In this document: piece by piece, positions 15,149 to 22,147 of the stretch
Numbering within the stretch: position 1 is the first letter of the stretch
Layout: each line of letters starts with the position of its first letter
Origin: CAYIRQ01 sp964365905
GTDB lineage: Bacteria > Patescibacteriota > Gracilibacteria > Peribacterales > Peribacteraceae
Assembly: GCA_964365905.1 (NCBI GenBank)
Contig: CAYIRQ010000004.1
Coordinates: 1-25,489, forward strand
Direction: 5' to 3'
Length of the DNA: 25,489 bases
Position numbers and translations under genes: made by a program
The notes under the pieces: model-generated
Databases searched by the model: none
Seen by the model: the letters and a program-made list of their open reading frames with translations, nothing else
What the model was told of the DNA's origin: nothing

Positions 15149-16123
15149 TCAGTGATTGTTCCCCCCGTGCATGCCACCCCCATGCTCTCCGCCCGTCTGC
15201 AAATAATTGAAGACGCTGTTTGCGGCAACTGCCCCCTCCCCCGCAGCGGTTGCAAACTGCGCGAAATGATTGGAACCGCTCGTGACATCCCCTGCGGCGA
15301 ACGCCCCCGGAACATTCGTGCGCATTGCTTCATCCACCTTCACGAAATTACGTTCGTCGAGATCGCATCCAAGCTCCTTCGCGATCTTTGAAGCGGGATC
15401 GGCGCCGATCTCGATGAAGACGCCGGCAACGGGAAGCACATTCTTCCCCTCGAATCCCTTATCCAGCTTCACCCCCGTCACTTTCTCCTCTCCCAAGATC
15501 TCAACAGCATTCCGCTCGAGCACGAAGACGATGTTTTTCTTCTCCTTCACTTTATCCACCCAGTAGGGCTCCGCCCTGAACTCCTTCCTCCGGTGAATGA
15601 GGTACACGGTCTTACATACCTGTGCTGCGATCGCAGCACCTTCCACCGCTGCATCCCCTCCCCCAAGCACTGCGACATCTTTCTCCTTATAGAAGAACGC
15701 ATCGCAGGTCGCACAGTAGGTCACTCCTTTGCGGAGAAATTCTTTTTCACCTTTGATGCCGAGCTTGCGCTTCTCGGAACCCGTCGCAAAGATGACCGTT
15801 TTTCCCTCCATGATTTCCCCATTCTCAAGGGTGAGACGGAAACCTGTTAGCCGGCGATTTAAATCGCCGGCTAACTCAACCTTTTTTACATAGGCATTCC
15901 GATGCTCGACGCCTTCATAGCTCAAGGCATGCTTCTTGAAGTTCTCCATGAGGTCCGGACCTTTGATATCGATGATCCCGGGCCAGTTCCCGACCTCGGC
16001 AGCGGTGATCCCCATCCCTCCTTCCTCCGCTCCCACGATCAACGTTGAAAGTTTATAGCGTGCGGTATAGATGGCAGCAGTGTAAGCGGCGCACCCGAGA
16101 CCGATGATGATGATGTCATACAT
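15149..16123 (-). CDS. trxB: Thioredoxin reductase (TrxB-like flavoprotein)
   Basis: The 324-residue flavoprotein transfers electrons from NADPH through FAD to thioredoxin. The redox motif CATC is at 137-140 ('VTYCATCDAFFY'), the NADPH Rossmann motif GGGDAA at 154-159, and the C-terminal FAD motif 'GAFAAGDVTSG' is intact. Three oddities are visible. The N-terminal FAD motif reads GLGCAA instead of GxGxAG/A. Residues about 84-93 (LAGDLNRRLT) come from a perfect 30-bp palindrome. The tail is Gly/His-rich (GGEHGGGMHGGNNH), possibly metal-binding. It is followed by the EamA gene after 1 nt. Confidence 0.93.
   Translation of the reverse strand: MYDIIIIGLGCAAYTAAIYTARYKLSTLIVGAEEGGMGITAAEVGNWPGIIDIKGPDLMENFKKHALSYEGVEHRNAYVKKVELAGDLNRRLTGFRLTLENGEIMEGKTVIFATGSEKRKLGIKGEKEFLRKGVTYCATCDAFFYKEKDVAVLGGGDAAVEGAAIAAQVCKTVYLIHRRKEFRAEPYWVDKVKEKKNIVFVLERNAVEILGEEKVTGVKLDKGFEGKNVLPVAGVFIEIGADPASKIAKELGCDLDERNFVKVDEAMRTNVPGAFAAGDVTSGSNHFAQFATAAGEGAVAANSVFNYLQTGGEHGGGMHGGNNH
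15846..15875. repeat. Perfect 30-bp palindrome inserted in frame in trxB
   Basis: GTTAGCCGGCGATTT is followed directly by its exact reverse complement, with no loop. Thirty bases keep the frame and add about ten residues in a surface turn between two strands of the FAD domain. The word TTAGCCGGC also occurs just after the rpmG stop. Confidence 0.85.
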
Positions 16124-16133
16124 GACGCATGAA

Positions 16134-16218
16134 GAAGTAAGAATTATGAATTAAGAATTAGGATCAACATACAATGTGTATTCTTAATTCTCAATTCCTA
16201 ATTCTTAATTCTTACTTC
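16134..16218. repeat. AT-rich inverted repeat between gdh and trxB
   Basis: The left arm (16134-16162) and right arm (16197-16218) are built of GAATTA/TTAATTC words and match fully except for a 7-nt extra word (TGAATTA) in the left arm. The right arm runs over the gdh stop codon, so it can serve as a transcript-end hairpin for gdh. Similar AATTC-rich inverted sequence occurs at 25164-25245. Confidence 0.6.
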
Positions 16219-17540
16219 CCGTTCACCCACCCTCTCGCCCGCATCGTCTCCATCATCCTCTTCGCCCCCACACTAAAGGCCGCATGCCGGTAACTCATTC
16301 CCTCGCGTCGAGCCTCCCGTCGCACTTCTTTGTACGCTTCGAGCATAAAGCGCTTGAGATCGCGATCCACCCGCTCCGCAGTCCACTGCTCGCCGGACCT
16401 CCCCTGCGTCCACTCGAAGTAGGAAACGGTGACGCCACCGGCATTCGCGAGAACATCGGGAAGGATTCTCACGCCACGCTTGTGAAGGATGGCATCGGCC
16501 TCCGGACTCATCGGACCGTTCGCAAGCTCGACGATGAATTTGGCCTGCACATGTTGCGCATTCTTCTCCGTGAGAACGTTATCGAGTGCCGCGGGAATCA
16601 GAATGTCGCAGTCACAGGTGAGAAGCTCCTCATTGGTGATGAGCTTCGCATTATCAATCCTTAGACGATCGAGATCGCAGACGGAACCCTGGCAGTACTC
16701 TCCATGCACCCGCCCCGTCTTTTTCTTGTACTTGATGATCCGGATGGGGTCGAGACCATCCGGAGAGTAGATGCCACCATGGGAATCGGAGACGGCGACG
16801 ATGATATACCCCCGCTCATGGAGAAACTTCGCCATGGCTGCTCCGGCATTCCCGAACCCCTGGATTGCAACGCGCATCTCCGTAGGATCTTCCGCTCCCC
16901 GTTCGAGGATTTCTTCGAGGAGGAAGAAACCGCCGCGCGCCGTCGCCGTATCTCTCCCGACGATCCCCCCATAGGAGAGCGGCTTGCCGGTGACGATGCC
17001 CGGCCAGTAGCCTCCTGCGGTGATTTTTTCATACTCATCCCGCATCCATCCCATCACGACCGCATTCGTATTCACGTCGGGTGCGGAACAGTCAACGTAA
17101 GGACCAAGGTGATCTTTGAACGCCCGGATGTATGCGCGGGACACATCCTCCAGCTGACGCTCCGAATACTTCTTCGGATCAAACTGCACTCCTCCCTTTG
17201 CGCCTCCAAAGGGAATATTCACGACTGCGGTCTTGATCGCCATGAGCGCGGAGAGCGCTTTCACTTCCTCGAGATCGGCGTCGGGATGATAACGGATGCC
17301 TCCTTTGTAGGGTCCTCGCACATTGCTGTACTGCACGCGGTAAGCGGGGAGCTCTTCTCCGTTTACCTGCAGAGTTGCCCTGTGAATATGCTGTGGCTGC
17401 GCAAAAATTTCGCGCACTTCCTCCGCCACCTGTATCTGATCAAAGACTTCCCCGAGTGTCTTCTGGAATCGGGTGTAGGGAGTCGCAGCTGCCTTCGCTG
17501 CCTTCGGCAGATCGCGCACTGGTGCGGAGCTCGTTGGCAT
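16212..17540 (-). CDS. gdhA: Glutamate dehydrogenase (Glu/Leu/Phe/Val dehydrogenase family)
   Basis: The enzyme interconverts glutamate with 2-oxoglutarate and ammonia using NAD(P). The N-terminal substrate domain shows 'GPYKGGIRYHP', 'AIKTAVVNIPFGGAKGGV' with the catalytic lysine, and 'SAPDVNTN' with the catalytic Asp. The Rossmann domain shows 'VAIQGFGNAGAAMAKFL', followed by 'LIPAALDNVLTEKNA', 'VELANGPMSPEAD' and 'LPDVLANAGGVTVSYFEW'. I use the ATG at 17540 (MPTSS, 442 residues) because it begins just after the TenA-like stop at 17555; the longer frame from 17588 would overlap it by 34 nt. Coenzyme preference cannot be decided by eye. Confidence 0.93.
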   Translation of the reverse strand: MPTSSAPVRDLPKAAKAAATPYTRFQKTLGEVFDQIQVAEEVREIFAQPQHIHRATLQVNGEELPAYRVQYSNVRGPYKGGIRYHPDADLEEVKALSALMAIKTAVVNIPFGGAKGGVQFDPKKYSERQLEDVSRAYIRAFKDHLGPYVDCSAPDVNTNAVVMGWMRDEYEKITAGGYWPGIVTGKPLSYGGIVGRDTATARGGFFLLEEILERGAEDPTEMRVAIQGFGNAGAAMAKFLHERGYIIVAVSDSHGGIYSPDGLDPIRIIKYKKKTGRVHGEYCQGSVCDLDRLRIDNAKLITNEELLTCDCDILIPAALDNVLTEKNAQHVQAKFIVELANGPMSPEADAILHKRGVRILPDVLANAGGVTVSYFEWTQGRSGEQWTAERVDRDLKRFMLEAYKEVRREARREGMSYRHAAFSVGAKRMMETMRARGWVNGK

Positions 17541-17554
17541 GCGTGGAGTATAGG

Positions 17555-18226
17555 CTAACGAGCCATTCCCGGACAGTATTTCTCGCATACGCCGTCGAGA
17601 ACACGATTCTGAGCCGAAACTGTTGCCCGGGCCGCATTCACGGCCGCAGAAATCTTTCCCGAGGGAACTTTCCGCAGGAGGTCTCTCCAGAAGCAGAGGT
17701 GCTGCTCTTCACGAAGATGTTCCTCAAAGTACGCGTGTGCATCCTCGGATCGAAGACCATAGAACTTGATGAGTCCATCGATCTTGCTCTCACTGATCGC
17801 GGGAAGATCGCACTCGAAAGCGTACATCGCGGCGATTCCTTCCTCGAATCCCTCCGATGCCGCTTCCACGATTGACGCGACCGCTTCCTTCACTGTGCCA
17901 GTCGGTTCGTATGCCTCAAGCTCTTTCTCGGAAACTCCGAGCGATGTTGCGAATCTCTCCCAGAGCTCGATGTGTTCACGCTCTTCTTCTGCGTGCTTCG
18001 CAAATGTCACGCGCGTCGCATCACTCGCATTCTTCGGAAGATTTTCTTTGATTGCCTCCATCACTGCCGGAACATTCTTTGCGAGGAAATAATATTCCTT
18101 CGCATATCCTGCAAGCTGCTCACGCGTAAGCTTCCCCGCGGACCAGGCGAGGTAGAAGGGGTGCCTGAGCAGGGAATGCTTCTCAACTTCGGATTCGATG
18201 GTGGAGGGGAGGGTGAGGGTGGGCAT
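17555..18226 (-). CDS. TenA/PqqC/CADD-like (heme-oxygenase fold) protein
   Basis: The 223-residue, all-helical product opens with the family hallmark 'HPFYLAWSAGKLTREQLAGYAKEYYFLAKNVPAVM' pattern. It continues with an acidic/His cluster 'HAEEEREHIELWERFATSLGV' (78-97), Y135/E138, K148, and 'DAHAYFEEHLREEQH' (162-176), the di-metal type ligand set of the superfamily. Overall it resembles chlamydial CADD and relatives, some of which make para-aminobenzoate from an own tyrosine, more than thiaminase TenA. The spacing of the last His ligands is one residue shorter than the HxxxDxxH I recall, so activity is uncertain. It lies directly upstream of gdhA. No other folate or thiamine gene is in the window. 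Confidence 0.75.
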   Translation of the reverse strand: MPTLTLPSTIESEVEKHSLLRHPFYLAWSAGKLTREQLAGYAKEYYFLAKNVPAVMEAIKENLPKNASDATRVTFAKHAEEEREHIELWERFATSLGVSEKELEAYEPTGTVKEAVASIVEAASEGFEEGIAAMYAFECDLPAISESKIDGLIKFYGLRSEDAHAYFEEHLREEQHLCFWRDLLRKVPSGKISAAVNAARATVSAQNRVLDGVCEKYCPGMAR

Positions 18227-18241
18227 GGGCGAAAATAAAAA

Positions 18242-18475
18242 TTAGAACTCGGTTGGCGCAGAACCGCAAGCCATCTCATACAGCCTCCGAAGAGGAGCAA
18301 ACTTTTGCTTTAAGCACTCATTCACGGCGGCTTGATAATTCGAAGTTGTATTGAGCATATGTGTCACGTCAGAATCAGAATCGATTTCATTATTCATAAC
18401 AAGTCTTTGAAGCTCACATTGACGGTAAGAAGGAATATAATGCCGCTCGAATATTCCACAGAAATCAATGGACAT
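18242..18475 (-). CDS. Small hypothetical protein (uncertain)
   Basis: A 77-residue frame, with four cysteines and a mixed acidic/polar sequence (MSIDFCGIF start), ends 15 nt before the TenA-like start. I do not recognise it. It is AT-richer than its neighbours. It could be a real small gene or a decayed remnant next to the repeat cluster that begins at 18541. Confidence 0.35.
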   Translation of the reverse strand: MSIDFCGIFERHYIPSYRQCELQRLVMNNEIDSDSDVTHMLNTTSNYQAAVNECLKQKFAPLRRLYEMACGSAPTEF

Positions 18476-18540
18476 GTTACCTACAGCTTTCCTAATACAT
18501 GAAGCACAGTCAATAGGAAGGGGGACAAAACAGCATACAT

Positions 18541-18650
18541 CCCCTCTCCCCGCGGGAGAGGGATAGGGTGAGGGGGCCCCTCACTCTCACTCTCTCCCCT
18601 TGGGAGAGAGAACTCTCCTCATCCTCACCTTCTCCCCAAGGGAGAAGGGA
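18541..18650. repeat. Cluster of three REP-like CTCTCCC/GGGAGAG palindromes
   Basis: Three elements are adjacent. CCCTCTCCC-CGC-GGGAGAGGG begins at 18542, CTCTCTCCCCTTGGGAGAGAG lies at about 18590-18610, and a third (18617-18650) holds CCTTCTCCCCAAGGGAGAAGG. Each palindrome is joined to a CCTCA(C/T) or GGGTGAGGGG flank. The last one overlaps the end of the DUF559 gene and supplies its stop codon. Confidence 0.8.
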
Positions 18651-19002
18651 CATGCTTAACGATCTCCTCAAGCACTCCCTCCATATTCTCAAACACATTC
18701 TGATTCCTGAAACGCAGCACACGAAATCCACGTTCATCCAGGAATCGCGTCCGTTCCGCATCGTAGGTCTCTTTCTCCTCGTGACTGCTTCCATCGAGCT
18801 CAATGATGAGTCTTGCTTCAGCACAGAGAAAATCCGTGATGAACGGACCAAGGGGTACCTGCCGTCGGAACTTGAGACCTGCGCATTTCCGATTCCGGAG
18901 CTGAAACCATAGATGACGTTCAGCAAGCGTACCCTGATCCTTTCGAAGAGCACGCGCACGTTCGAGTGTTTTCTTGGTCGTTTGAAGGAGGTGCGAAAGC
19001 AT
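18625..19002 (-). CDS. DUF559 endonuclease-like protein (PD-(D/E)XK, Vsr-like fold)
   Basis: From the ATG at 19002 the product has 125 residues. It has the DUF559 pattern: 'TLAERHLWFQLRNRKCAGLKFRRQVPLGPFITDFLC' type opening, 'RLIIELDGSSHEEKETYDAERTRFLDERGFRVLRFRNQNVFEN', then an LLEEI-like last helix. The likely nuclease residues are the Glu of AER, the Asp of ITDF and the Glu of IELDG. The frame stays open upstream to 19086, but those 28 residues (NPLSLWERVRVRG) are only a translated palindromic repeat. The last residues (PSPLGRR) and the stop are likewise repeat-encoded. Role unknown; the family is related to very-short-patch-repair nucleases. Confidence 0.8.
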   Translation of the reverse strand: MLSHLLQTTKKTLERARALRKDQGTLAERHLWFQLRNRKCAGLKFRRQVPLGPFITDFLCAEARLIIELDGSSHEEKETYDAERTRFLDERGFRVLRFRNQNVFENMEGVLEEIVKHVPSPLGRR

Positions 19003-19020
19003 AGAAAAGGAAACGATTGT

Positions 19021-19206
19021 ACCCCTCACCCTAACCCTCTCCCAAAGGGAGAGGGGATTTTTATGTCCTGCGCACCTCATCCTCACCTTCTCCCTATGGG
19101 AGAAGGGATGTTTTGTTGTTGTTCTTTATTATCCCCTCTCCCCCAGCCTTCGCCCGCATGTGCGGGGCTTCGGCCGGCAGGCGCGGGAGAGAGCGGGGGT
19201 GAGGGG
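19021..19206. repeat. Second cluster of REP-like palindromes between DUF559 gene and ppsA
   Basis: Three elements are seen: CCCTCTCCC-AAA-GGGAGAGGG with its CCCTCACCCTAA flank (19022-19056), CCTTCTCCCTATGGGAGAAGG (19075-19108), and a longer one (about 19134-19206). The longer one is split by an inner hairpin (GCCCGCATGTGCGGGGC). The element at 19075-19108 matches 18617-18650 at 32 of 34 positions in the same orientation, so the DUF559 gene lies between direct copies. Confidence 0.8.
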
Positions 19207-21672
19207 TTATTTCCTTCGCTTCAGCCGCTTCTCCTTCTCGAGAACCCTCATCGTCGTCTTCAGTACCGTATCCGGGTTCAGGGAAATCGAATCAATCCCC
19301 TGCTCTACGAGAAACTCCGCAAACTCGGGGAAGTCGGAAGGGCCCTGACCACAGATGCCGATTTTGCGCTTCGCCTTCTTCGCGGCGGAAATCATTTGTG
19401 CAATGAAACGCTTCACGGCTTCATTCCTCTCGTCTGCAATGTGAGAAACGAGCCCTGAGTCACGATCGAGTCCGAGCGTGAGTTGCGTGAGGTCATTACT
19501 GCCAATCGAAAATCCATCGAAAATCTTTGCAAATTCCTCCGCGAGGATAACATTCGCCGGAATCTCGCACATGACATATACCTCGAGATTGGGGTTCGGG
19601 TTCGGTGTTCGGGTTCGGGAGGGCATTCGTGAGCCTTTCTTGGTTGCTCGTTTGGAGCTCCGGGGCAATCCATGTTTTGCCATCTCGGCCAATACTTTCC
19701 TGCCTTCCTCAACGGTGCGACAGAAGGGAACCATCACCTTGAGGTTCGTGAGACCCTTCTCCTCCCGAACCCTCCGGATTGCTTTGCATTCAAGCGCAAA
19801 CGCTTTCGAAAACTTGGGATCGTAATAGCGTGAAGCCCCCCGCCATCCGATCATCGGGTTTTCCTCCTTTGGTTCGTATGCCTCCCCTCCGAGCAAGGTC
19901 GCATATTCATTGCTCTTGAAATCCGAGAATCGGAGGATGACATCTTTCGGGTAGAACGCTGCCGCGATCATCGCCACTCCTTCTGCAAGACGCGTGACGA
20001 AGAAATCTTCGGGAGATGTGTATCCGGCAATGAGATGTTCGATTTTTTCCCGTACCTCCTTCGGCTGCTTTTTATACTCGAGCAGTGCGAGTGGGTGAAC
20101 CGCGAGCGATTCCGTGATGATGAATTCTTCGCGCGCGAGTCCTACGCCGTCATTCGGAGTTTGGGAAACGGAGAACGCGGACTCCGGACTCCCCACATTC
20201 ATCATGATCTTTGTTCGCGGTCGCTGCATCCCTTTGAGATTCGTTCGCTTGACCGCAAAAGGCAGGATTCCTTCATAGACTTTCCCCACTTCGCCTTCGC
20301 TGCAGGAAACGGTGATTTCTTTCCCGGTTTTGAGAGATCTCGTTGCATTCTCACAGCCAACAACCGCCGGAATGCCAAGCTCCCGTGAAACGATCGCCGC
20401 ATGGGATGTGCGGCCGCCTTTATCCGTGACGATCGCGGATGCAATTTTCATGATGGGTTCCCAGTCAGGATCGGTGATCTCCGTCACGAGGATCTCGCCT
20501 TTGCGGAATTGCGCCATGTCGCGCACGGAGCGAATGACGCGAGCAGGCCCGGCACCGATTTTCTTTCCCACGGCGGAACCGGTGACGAGGATTTTTCCCT
20601 TCTTCTTCAGAATATATTCCTCGAGCACATCCTTTCCGGCGTTCGCATGCACCGTCTCCGGTCGCGCCTGCACGATGAAGAGCTCCTTCGTCTTTCCATC
20701 GAGCGCCCATTCCATATCCATGGGCTTTCCGTAGTGATCCTCGATGATCATCGCCCACTTCGCAAGTTTGAGGACATGCGCATCCGTAATGCAGAATTTC
20801 CTACGCTCGTAGAGAGGGACATTCCGTTCCTCCGTTGCCGCAGTGCCCTCTTGGGCATAGATGAGCTTCTTTTTCTTGGAGCCGATTTTGCGACTGAGGA
20901 TCGGGCGAAAGCCCTGCTTGAGAGTCGGCTTGAAGACAAAGTACTCATCCGGATTCACAACCCCTTTCACGACATATTCTCCGAGTCCATATGCAGCATT
21001 AATGAGCACGGCATTTTCAAATCCCGACTCGGTATCAATGCTGAACATGACGCCCGAAGCTCCACGGTCAGAGCGCACCATCCTTTGCACACCCACCGAG
21101 AGACCGATCGAGAAGTGATCGAAGTGCTTGTCGACTCTGTAACTGATCGCCCGATTCGTGAAAAGTGAGGCAACGCACTTCTTGCACGCTTCGAGAATCG
21201 CGTTCTCCCCGCGGATGTTGAGGTAGGTCTCCTGCTGACCGGCAAACGATGCATCGGGGAGATCCTCCGCAGTCGCAGACGAACGCACCGCCGTATCCAC
21301 GTGCTGCATGCGCTCGCGCTTACAAAGTTCACGGTAGGCCTCCCTGATTTCTTCCTTCAGCGCAGGAGGAAATTCCGCATTCATAATCGTGTGACGCACT
21401 TTCTGTCCGCGCGCCACAAGATCAGTGACGTTATGGGTATCGAGTCCCTTCAGAATCCTGCGAATGTCATCATCAATCCCCGCTTCCCTGATAAAGGTGA
21501 AATAGGCATGTGCTGTCACTGCAAAACCATAGGGAACACGAATTCCTTTCTTCGTTAACTTTTGATACATCTCCCCAAGAGAGGCATTCTTCCCACCAAC
21601 AAGCGGGATATCTTTGATCCCTAAGTCATCAAACCAGAGAACAAATGCCTTCGATCGATTGGGTGTTTTCAT
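19207..21672 (-). CDS. ppsA: Phosphoenolpyruvate synthase
   Basis: The 821-residue enzyme makes PEP from pyruvate and ATP, working with enolase in gluconeogenesis. The N-terminal ATP-grasp domain shows 'VGGKNASLGEMYQ', 'AVRSSATAEDLPDASFAGQQETYLN' and 'MEWALDG..LFIVQARPET'. The swivel domain has phosphohistidine H424 in 'GGRTSHAAIVSRELGIPAVVG'. The C-terminal barrel carries 'YVMCEIPANVILAEEF', 'SIGSNDLTQLTLG' and catalytic C774 in 'GICGQGPSD'. Residues about 672-695 form an insertion before LEVYVMCEIP (PNPNPN at its end) encoded by the repeat also present in comF. A consensus TATAAT lies 8 nt before the ATG. Confidence 0.95.
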   Translation of the reverse strand: MKTPNRSKAFVLWFDDLGIKDIPLVGGKNASLGEMYQKLTKKGIRVPYGFAVTAHAYFTFIREAGIDDDIRRILKGLDTHNVTDLVARGQKVRHTIMNAEFPPALKEEIREAYRELCKRERMQHVDTAVRSSATAEDLPDASFAGQQETYLNIRGENAILEACKKCVASLFTNRAISYRVDKHFDHFSIGLSVGVQRMVRSDRGASGVMFSIDTESGFENAVLINAAYGLGEYVVKGVVNPDEYFVFKPTLKQGFRPILSRKIGSKKKKLIYAQEGTAATEERNVPLYERRKFCITDAHVLKLAKWAMIIEDHYGKPMDMEWALDGKTKELFIVQARPETVHANAGKDVLEEYILKKKGKILVTGSAVGKKIGAGPARVIRSVRDMAQFRKGEILVTEITDPDWEPIMKIASAIVTDKGGRTSHAAIVSRELGIPAVVGCENATRSLKTGKEITVSCSEGEVGKVYEGILPFAVKRTNLKGMQRPRTKIMMNVGSPESAFSVSQTPNDGVGLAREEFIITESLAVHPLALLEYKKQPKEVREKIEHLIAGYTSPEDFFVTRLAEGVAMIAAAFYPKDVILRFSDFKSNEYATLLGGEAYEPKEENPMIGWRGASRYYDPKFSKAFALECKAIRRVREEKGLTNLKVMVPFCRTVEEGRKVLAEMAKHGLPRSSKRATKKGSRMPSRTRTPNPNPNLEVYVMCEIPANVILAEEFAKIFDGFSIGSNDLTQLTLGLDRDSGLVSHIADERNEAVKRFIAQMISAAKKAKRKIGICGQGPSDFPEFAEFLVEQGIDSISLNPDTVLKTTMRVLEKEKRLKRRK
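19588..19623. repeat. In-frame TTCGGG-repeat insertion in ppsA
   Basis: It contains TTGGGGTTCGGGTTCGG (19589-19605), then TGTTCGGGTTCGGGAGGG. The 17-nt core is identical to 7435-7451 in comF and is read in the same phase (PNPNPN) in both genes. The following stretch to about 19660 encodes a basic segment that also looks foreign to the family. Confidence 0.8.
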
Positions 21673-21680
21673 TACCCTCT

Positions 21681-21686
21681 ATTATA
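21681..21686 (-). promoter_or_regulatory. Consensus -10 box of ppsA
   Basis: TATAAT on the minus strand is 8 nt before the ppsA ATG. GAGGG between them could serve as a ribosome site, but transcription would begin almost at the start codon. No convincing -35 box is seen 17 nt upstream. Confidence 0.5.
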
Positions 21687-21700
21687 CCCTGTAAGCTTTT

Positions 21701-21830
21701 CTCGAGCGAGCCCAATTGTCATGCTGAGCGGAGTCCCGCGCATGCGGGACGGAGACGAAGCACGAGAAATTTCTCGATTTGCCCTCGTCCCTCGACTACG
21801 CTCGGGATGACACACGGGGCTCACTCGAAG
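21701..21830. repeat. Roughly 130-bp palindromic MITE-like repeat between ppsA and acyP
   Basis: The outer arms TCGAGCGAGCCC (21702-21713) and GGGCTCACTCGA (21817-21828) pair at 11 of 12 positions. Next inside, TGTCATGCTGAGCGGAG pairs well with CTACGCTCGGGATGACA. Inner perfect hairpins are GTCCCGC/GCGGGAC (21733-21750) and CGAGAAATTTCTCG (21763-21776). The TGTCATGCTGAGC..GGATGACA ends are those of repeats seen in many environmental bacteria. No protein is encoded. Confidence 0.75.
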
Positions 21831-21854
21831 ATAACGCAGTTGTACAATGTTGGA

Positions 21855-22136
21855 ATGAAAGCCATCCTTCTGAAGATCACCGGCAGAGTGCAAGGAGTAT
21901 TTTTCCGCGCAGAAACGAAAAGAGTTGCTGATAGTCTCGGGATCACAGGATGGGTACAAAACTCAGAAGATGGGAGTGTCGAAGTATTCGCGCAGGGTGA
22001 GGAAGAGACACTCCGGAAACTCGAACAGTGGTGCTCCCGCGGGCCAAAAGCTGCGGAGGTGCAGAAGGTACAGCGGGGGGAAAGAGCACTTGATGAAACG
22101 TGCAGAAGTTTCGAGATTCACTATGAGTGGGAGTAG
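21855..22136 (+). CDS. acyP: Acylphosphatase
   Basis: The 93-residue enzyme hydrolyses acyl phosphates such as acetyl or carbamoyl phosphate in the cytoplasm. The signature 'GRVQGVFFRAET' holds the catalytic Arg, and 'GITGWVQNSEDGSVEVFAQG' holds the catalytic Asn. The length is typical. The ATG at 21855 lies 6 nt after TACAAT (21843-21848), a -10-like box, and no Shine-Dalgarno site is present. The same frame is open upstream through the repeat, but that part is not homologous to the family. It is divergent from ppsA; the CBM48 gene begins 11 nt after its stop. Confidence 0.93.
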   Translation: MKAILLKITGRVQGVFFRAETKRVADSLGITGWVQNSEDGSVEVFAQGEEETLRKLEQWCSRGPKAAEVQKVQRGERALDETCRSFEIHYEWE

Positions 22137-22147
22137 AATCAGGGGTG

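Noticed and set aside
15148..15333. 62-codon N-terminal extension of the second EamA gene
   Set aside because: It overlaps trxB and is not hydrophobic; the ATG at 15147 starts directly at the first membrane segment.
18510..18959. 149-codon frame overlapping the DUF559 gene
   Set aside because: It is another frame of the same DNA, ending in repeat-encoded residues; the DUF559 frame carries the conserved motifs.
19003..19086. N-terminal extension of the DUF559 protein (NPLSLWERVRVRG)
   Set aside because: It is the translation of a REP-like palindrome; the family domain begins after the ATG at 19002.
18541..19206. CRISPR array
   Set aside because: The repeats are palindromic, unevenly spaced and variable, with no regular spacers and no cas genes.
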